In this document: positions 60,069 to 64,000 of the stretch, piece after piece
Layout of the letters: each line of letters begins with the position of its first letter
How positions within the stretch are numbered: the stretch's first letter is position 1
From: Bradyrhizobium forestalis
Lineage (GTDB): Bacteria; Pseudomonadota; Alphaproteobacteria; Rhizobiales; Xanthobacteraceae
Direction: 5' to 3'
DNA length: 64,000 bases
NCBI RefSeq assembly: GCF_002795245.1
Contig: NZ_PGVG01000013.1
Coordinates: 62,001 to 126,000 of the forward strand
Notes under the pieces: model-generated
Seen by the model: the letters and a program-made list of their open reading frames with translations, nothing else
What the model was told of the DNA's origin: nothing
Databases searched by the model: none
Program-made: the position numbers and the translations under genes

Positions 60069-61439
60069 TTACTTTCCGATGCAGAACTTCTGGAAGATGG
60101 CCCCGAGGACGTCTTCGACGTCCACCCGGCCCAACAGGCGACCCAAGGCATAGGCCGCGGCACGCAGCTCTTCGGCCGCGAGCTCTTCGCCCTCTTCTAC
60201 AAGCTCCAGACTCCGGCGCAAGCTGTCTAACGCCTGACGCAACAGGTCGCGTTGGCGGGTCCGGGTCACCAAGGCACCCTCGGTCGTCCCGAAAAAATTG
60301 GCGGCGAATTCTACGAGCGCACTGATCAACTCGGGAATGCCATCGCCCCGGCTTGCCGAGATCCCGAACTCGCCAGCCGGCTCGGCTCCTCCGGCCCCGC
60401 CAGGGTCGATGCCAAGGTCGATCTTGTTGCGCACGATCCAGACCGAGCCGCGGGATCGATCGCTTCCATCGCCGGGCGTCCACAGCGGCGGCCTTGCGCC
60501 CTGTTCGATCAAACGACCGCCCTCGACCAGCCACAACACCAGGTCAGCGTCTTCGGCGCGCGCCCTCGCCCGGCGCACACCTTCCTGCTCCACGGGATCA
60601 TCGGTCTCGCGAATGCCGGCGGTGTCGATCACCGTGACGGGATAGCCGTCGAGATCGAGCTGCACCTCGATGACGTCGCGCGTGGTCCCGGCATGCGGCG
60701 AGACGATCGCGACCTCGCGGCGCGCAAGCTGATTCATCAGCGTCGACTTGCCGACGTTCGGCTCGCCCGCAATCGCAACCACCAGGCCGTCGCGCAAGCG
60801 TTCAGCTTGTCCCTGTGCCGCAAGGACTTTTGCGATTTCGTCGTGAAGCGCCCTGATCGCCTTCACCGCCGGCGCCCTCAGCTCCGCCGGCACATCGCCT
60901 TCATCGGAAAAATCGATGCCGGCCTCGATCAGCGCCGAGGCCTCGATGATTCGCTCGCGCCAATCGCGCGCACGGTCGCCGAGCAGGCCTTGCAACTGCC
61001 GCAGCGCCTGGCGCCGTTGCCGATCGGTGTCAGCGTGGATGAGGTCATCGAGACCCTCGGCCTCGGTGAGGTCGAGCTTGCCGTTCTCGAAGGCCCGCCG
61101 GGTAAACTCGCCCGGCTCAGCCGTGCGTGTATTCGGAATATCGGAAATTGCGGCGAGGAGCGCCACCAGCACCGCCCGGCCGCCATGGACGTGAAATTCG
61201 GCGATGTCCTCGCCGGTCGCGCTGCCCGGCCCTGGAAACCAGAGCACCACCGCATCGTCGATCGGCTGGCCCGCACTGTTGCGGAGCAGCCGGCGGCTCG
61301 CCTGTCGCGGCACCGGCAGCTTGCTCGCGAGCGTCGTCAGCACCAGGCCGGCCTGCGAGCCAGACACGCGCACCACGGCGATCGCGCTGGGCGCCCGCCC
61401 GGATGACAGCGCAAAAATGGTCTGGTCTCGCGGATGCAT
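60069..61439 (-). CDS. mnmE: tRNA modification GTPase MnmE (TrmE)
   Basis: GTPase of 456 aa, partner of MnmG. The N-terminal formyl-THF-binding domain opens MHPRDQTIFALSSGRAPSAI. The GTPase domain is inserted in the helical domain, with P-loop GEPNVGKS near 225, DTAGIRET near 272 and a NKID motif. The C-terminal CIGK motif with the essential cysteine is intact (QKFCIGK). ATG at 61439. The region between its end and mnmG holds four parS-type sites. Confidence 0.98.
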   Translation of the reverse strand: MHPRDQTIFALSSGRAPSAIAVVRVSGSQAGLVLTTLASKLPVPRQASRRLLRNSAGQPIDDAVVLWFPGPGSATGEDIAEFHVHGGRAVLVALLAAISDIPNTRTAEPGEFTRRAFENGKLDLTEAEGLDDLIHADTDRQRRQALRQLQGLLGDRARDWRERIIEASALIEAGIDFSDEGDVPAELRAPAVKAIRALHDEIAKVLAAQGQAERLRDGLVVAIAGEPNVGKSTLMNQLARREVAIVSPHAGTTRDVIEVQLDLDGYPVTVIDTAGIRETDDPVEQEGVRRARARAEDADLVLWLVEGGRLIEQGARPPLWTPGDGSDRSRGSVWIVRNKIDLGIDPGGAGGAEPAGEFGISASRGDGIPELISALVEFAANFFGTTEGALVTRTRQRDLLRQALDSLRRSLELVEEGEELAAEELRAAAYALGRLLGRVDVEDVLGAIFQKFCIGK

Positions 61440-61752
61440 GGCCTATTTGTCGGGCTCCCGGCGAAAAGGCAAACATCCGTTTTTAGCCGCCGAGCGGCGG
61501 GATTTTGCTGCACCAGATTCCGCAGCAAGCTCGTATTGCGCTGCAGCATACCCGCAAGCACTTTTGCTGCGGGAAAAGCCTTCCGCACAACGGACAGGCT
61601 GATCGAACTTCAAGTATTATTTTTATATATCAACAGATTAAAGGACATCTAGGGTCAGGTCGCTGGCTGCCCTTTATGCTGCGCCTCCGCTGCAGCAAAG
61701 CCGCACAACAAAAGGGCGCCCGAAGGCGCCCCTGATCTTTGCTGCAGTCCAC
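61440..61752. other. Gene-free stretch between mnmE and rho with AT-rich patch and TTTGCTGC motifs
   Basis: No gene found. Around 61610-61647 is an AT-rich patch (GTATTATTTTTATATATCAA) unlike its GC-rich surroundings, possibly the mnmE promoter region. TTTGCTGC or its complement GCAGCAAA occurs at about 61503, 61563, 61690 and 61738. The rho terminator is at its right end. Confidence 0.5.
61703..61732 (-). terminator. Rho-independent terminator after rho
   Basis: On the minus strand GGGCGCC-TTCG-GGCGCCC forms a perfect 7-bp stem with a stable tetraloop, followed by TTTTGTTG. It lies 21 bp after the rho stop. Confidence 0.88.
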
Positions 61753-63018
<1,266 letters not shown>

Positions 63019-63268
63019 TGGGGTGGTCCTGTGGGGTAACCTGAAAAGAGGGGGGTGCGAGGAGGCTCTGAAATGCGGACGTGAGAAGGTAAGGTCCGCA
63101 GGTCTGGCAAGGTGAGTGCCGGTGAGGCTTCAAACCTGATGCGGTGTCCGGCCTCTGGAAAGCTCGGACACAACCACATCCGCCTGCGTTGGGTGGGATA
63201 TCGATAATATAGAAAATCGCTTCCCGCTCCGCAAGCCGAAGCGCTGAGCTAATCGTCGCGCGCCCTGC

Positions 63269-63703
63269 CTAGAACGGTTTCACGATCACCATGATGACGA
63301 TGAAAATCATCAGGACGGTCGGCACCTCATTGATAATCCGATAGAATTTCTGGCTGCGCGGGCGCCGGTCGGCGGCAAAATCCTTGCACCAGCGCGAAAA
63401 AAAGCCGTGGACCGCGGACAGCACCAGGACCAGTGCCAGTTTTACGTGCAGCCAGCCGAACGAGAACCAATGGCCGGACCAGGCGAGATAGAGCCCTGCG
63501 AGCCAGGTGACGATCATGGCGGGATTGATGATCGCCTTGAGCAGCCGACGCTCCATGATCTTGAACGTCTCGGACTGCTTCGAGCCGATTTCGGCCTCGC
63601 AATGATAAACGAACAGCCGTGGCAGATAGAGCATGCCGGCCATCCAGGAGATGACGGCAATCACGTGCAGCGCCTTGATCCAGAGATAGACGTCTTCGAA
63701 CAT
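63269..63703 (-). CDS. hemJ: Protoporphyrinogen oxidase HemJ
   Basis: Membrane protein of 144 aa with four helices that oxidises protoporphyrinogen IX to protoporphyrin IX in haem synthesis. LWIKALHVIAVISWMAGMLY carries the conserved haem-ligand His near residue 12, and LPRLFVYH follows. The AMIVTWLAGLYLA segment and C-terminal NEVPTVLMIFIVIMVI complete the family pattern. The ATG at 63703 (MFEDVYLW) is used; the frame extends upstream without family sequence. Confidence 0.94.
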   Translation of the reverse strand: MFEDVYLWIKALHVIAVISWMAGMLYLPRLFVYHCEAEIGSKQSETFKIMERRLLKAIINPAMIVTWLAGLYLAWSGHWFSFGWLHVKLALVLVLSAVHGFFSRWCKDFAADRRPRSQKFYRIINEVPTVLMIFIVIMVIVKPF

Positions 63704-63801
63704 TTTCGCGGTCCGGATTGATGCCCAGGTCGGGGAACGCTGGGGATAGTAAGAACCCGTTAAGGTCTTACCCTGCACACATATCCGTCCGTAGCGCCTT
63801 C

Positions 63802-63836
63802 CTCAAATCTAGAATCTTAGATTCTTAAGGTTTGAG
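63802..63836. repeat. AT-rich imperfect palindrome
   Basis: CTCAAA and AGAATC on the left pair with GATTCT and TTTGAG on the right, forming a two-part hairpin of low GC content in GC-rich surroundings. It may end the leftward transcript of the partial gene at the window edge or lie in the hemJ promoter region. Confidence 0.5.
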
Positions 63837-63880
63837 TCTATGTGACCGTGGATTGGACTCACGCAATTCCATCCGCGAGT

Positions 63881-64000
63881 TCACGCGCGCTTGTTCACAT
63901 TCATCCACATATCCCTGACAGCTCTGGCGACTTCCGATAAGTCAGTCGGCTTCAAAGGCTTGCGCGTTTCTGTCGGCAGCTTATCAAGGGAGTTGCCCGC
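63881..64000 (-). CDS. C-terminal end of a receiver-domain (response-regulator-like) protein, cut by window edge
   Basis: An open frame enters from the right edge on the minus strand and ends with TGA at 63881-63883, leaving 39 residues. LPTETRKPLKPTDLSEVARAVRDMW looks like the end of a receiver domain: the conserved Lys-Pro pair (RKPLKP) before the last helix. It could be the end of a single response regulator or of a hybrid histidine kinase. The identity rests on this short pattern only. Confidence 0.5.
   Translation of the reverse strand, partial: AGNSLDKLPTETRKPLKPTDLSEVARAVRDMWMNVNKRA

Noticed and set aside
63704..64000. Possible replication origin at the right edge (DnaA-box-like TTGTTCACAT and TCATCCACAT in tandem, AT-rich palindrome)
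   Set aside because: The two box-like sequences each have a mismatch and lie inside the coding end of a receiver-domain protein on the minus strand. Proximity to parS suggests oriC is near, but this stretch alone is not convincing.

Overview
The window is chromosomal DNA of high GC content from an alphaproteobacterium of the order Rhizobiales, most likely Bradyrhizobium or a close relative. The evidence is gene content and order: a DUF1674–rsmB–heparinase-like–purH block, two glnK-amtB pairs, and a leuS-lptE-holA / parB-parA-rsmG-mnmG-mnmE-rho-hemJ block. Extragenic palindromes of Bradyrhizobium type are abundant. I see no phage, IS element, integrase or CRISPR array, so this looks like core chromosome.

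Layout. 0-3 kb: sulfate activation (cysD and a cysN-cysC fusion). 3.3-8.7 kb: an SDHAF4-like protein, the rRNA methyltransferase RsmB, a heparinase II/III-family protein and purH. 8.8-22.6 kb: a mixed block with an MFS carrier, gamma-glutamyltransferase, a glutathione transferase, DUF2239, a MATE exporter, a DsbA-like isomerase, a ketopantoate-reductase-like enzyme, a PQQ-type sugar dehydrogenase with a dihaem cytochrome c, an epimerase, tRNA-Gly(GCC), a CnoX-type thioredoxin and a Lon-N protein. 22.6-33 kb: an MHYT-GGDEF-EAL c-di-GMP protein, a cytochrome b with a PepSY protein, a three-gene crotonase/reductase operon divergent from a TetR regulator with twin operators, Trm112, a ubiquinone hydroxylase, TesB and a GYF/DUF898-like membrane protein.

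33-37 kb: two consecutive glnK-amtB modules for ammonium sensing and transport; the second has a sigma-54-type promoter. 37-50 kb: GFA protein, aminotransferase, ftsK, lolA, exonuclease III, a cyclic-nucleotide-binding protein, a CenR-like response regulator, an L,D-transpeptidase, a hydratase, YggS and two diguanylate cyclases. 50-54.7 kb: leuS-lptE-holA. 54.9-63.7 kb: parB, parA, rsmG, mnmG, mnmE, rho and hemJ, all leftward, with six parS or parS-like sites between 57.4 and 60.0 kb. This is the chromosome-partitioning locus and implies that the replication origin is close, probably to the right of the window.

A second theme is the density of short repeated palindromes. Some lie inside otherwise compact essential operons (lptE/holA, parA/parB). 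I found no clearly new biological system. The best leads are the parS array, the twin TetR operators, the sigma-54 control region of the second glnK-amtB module, the leuS leader and the repeat families.
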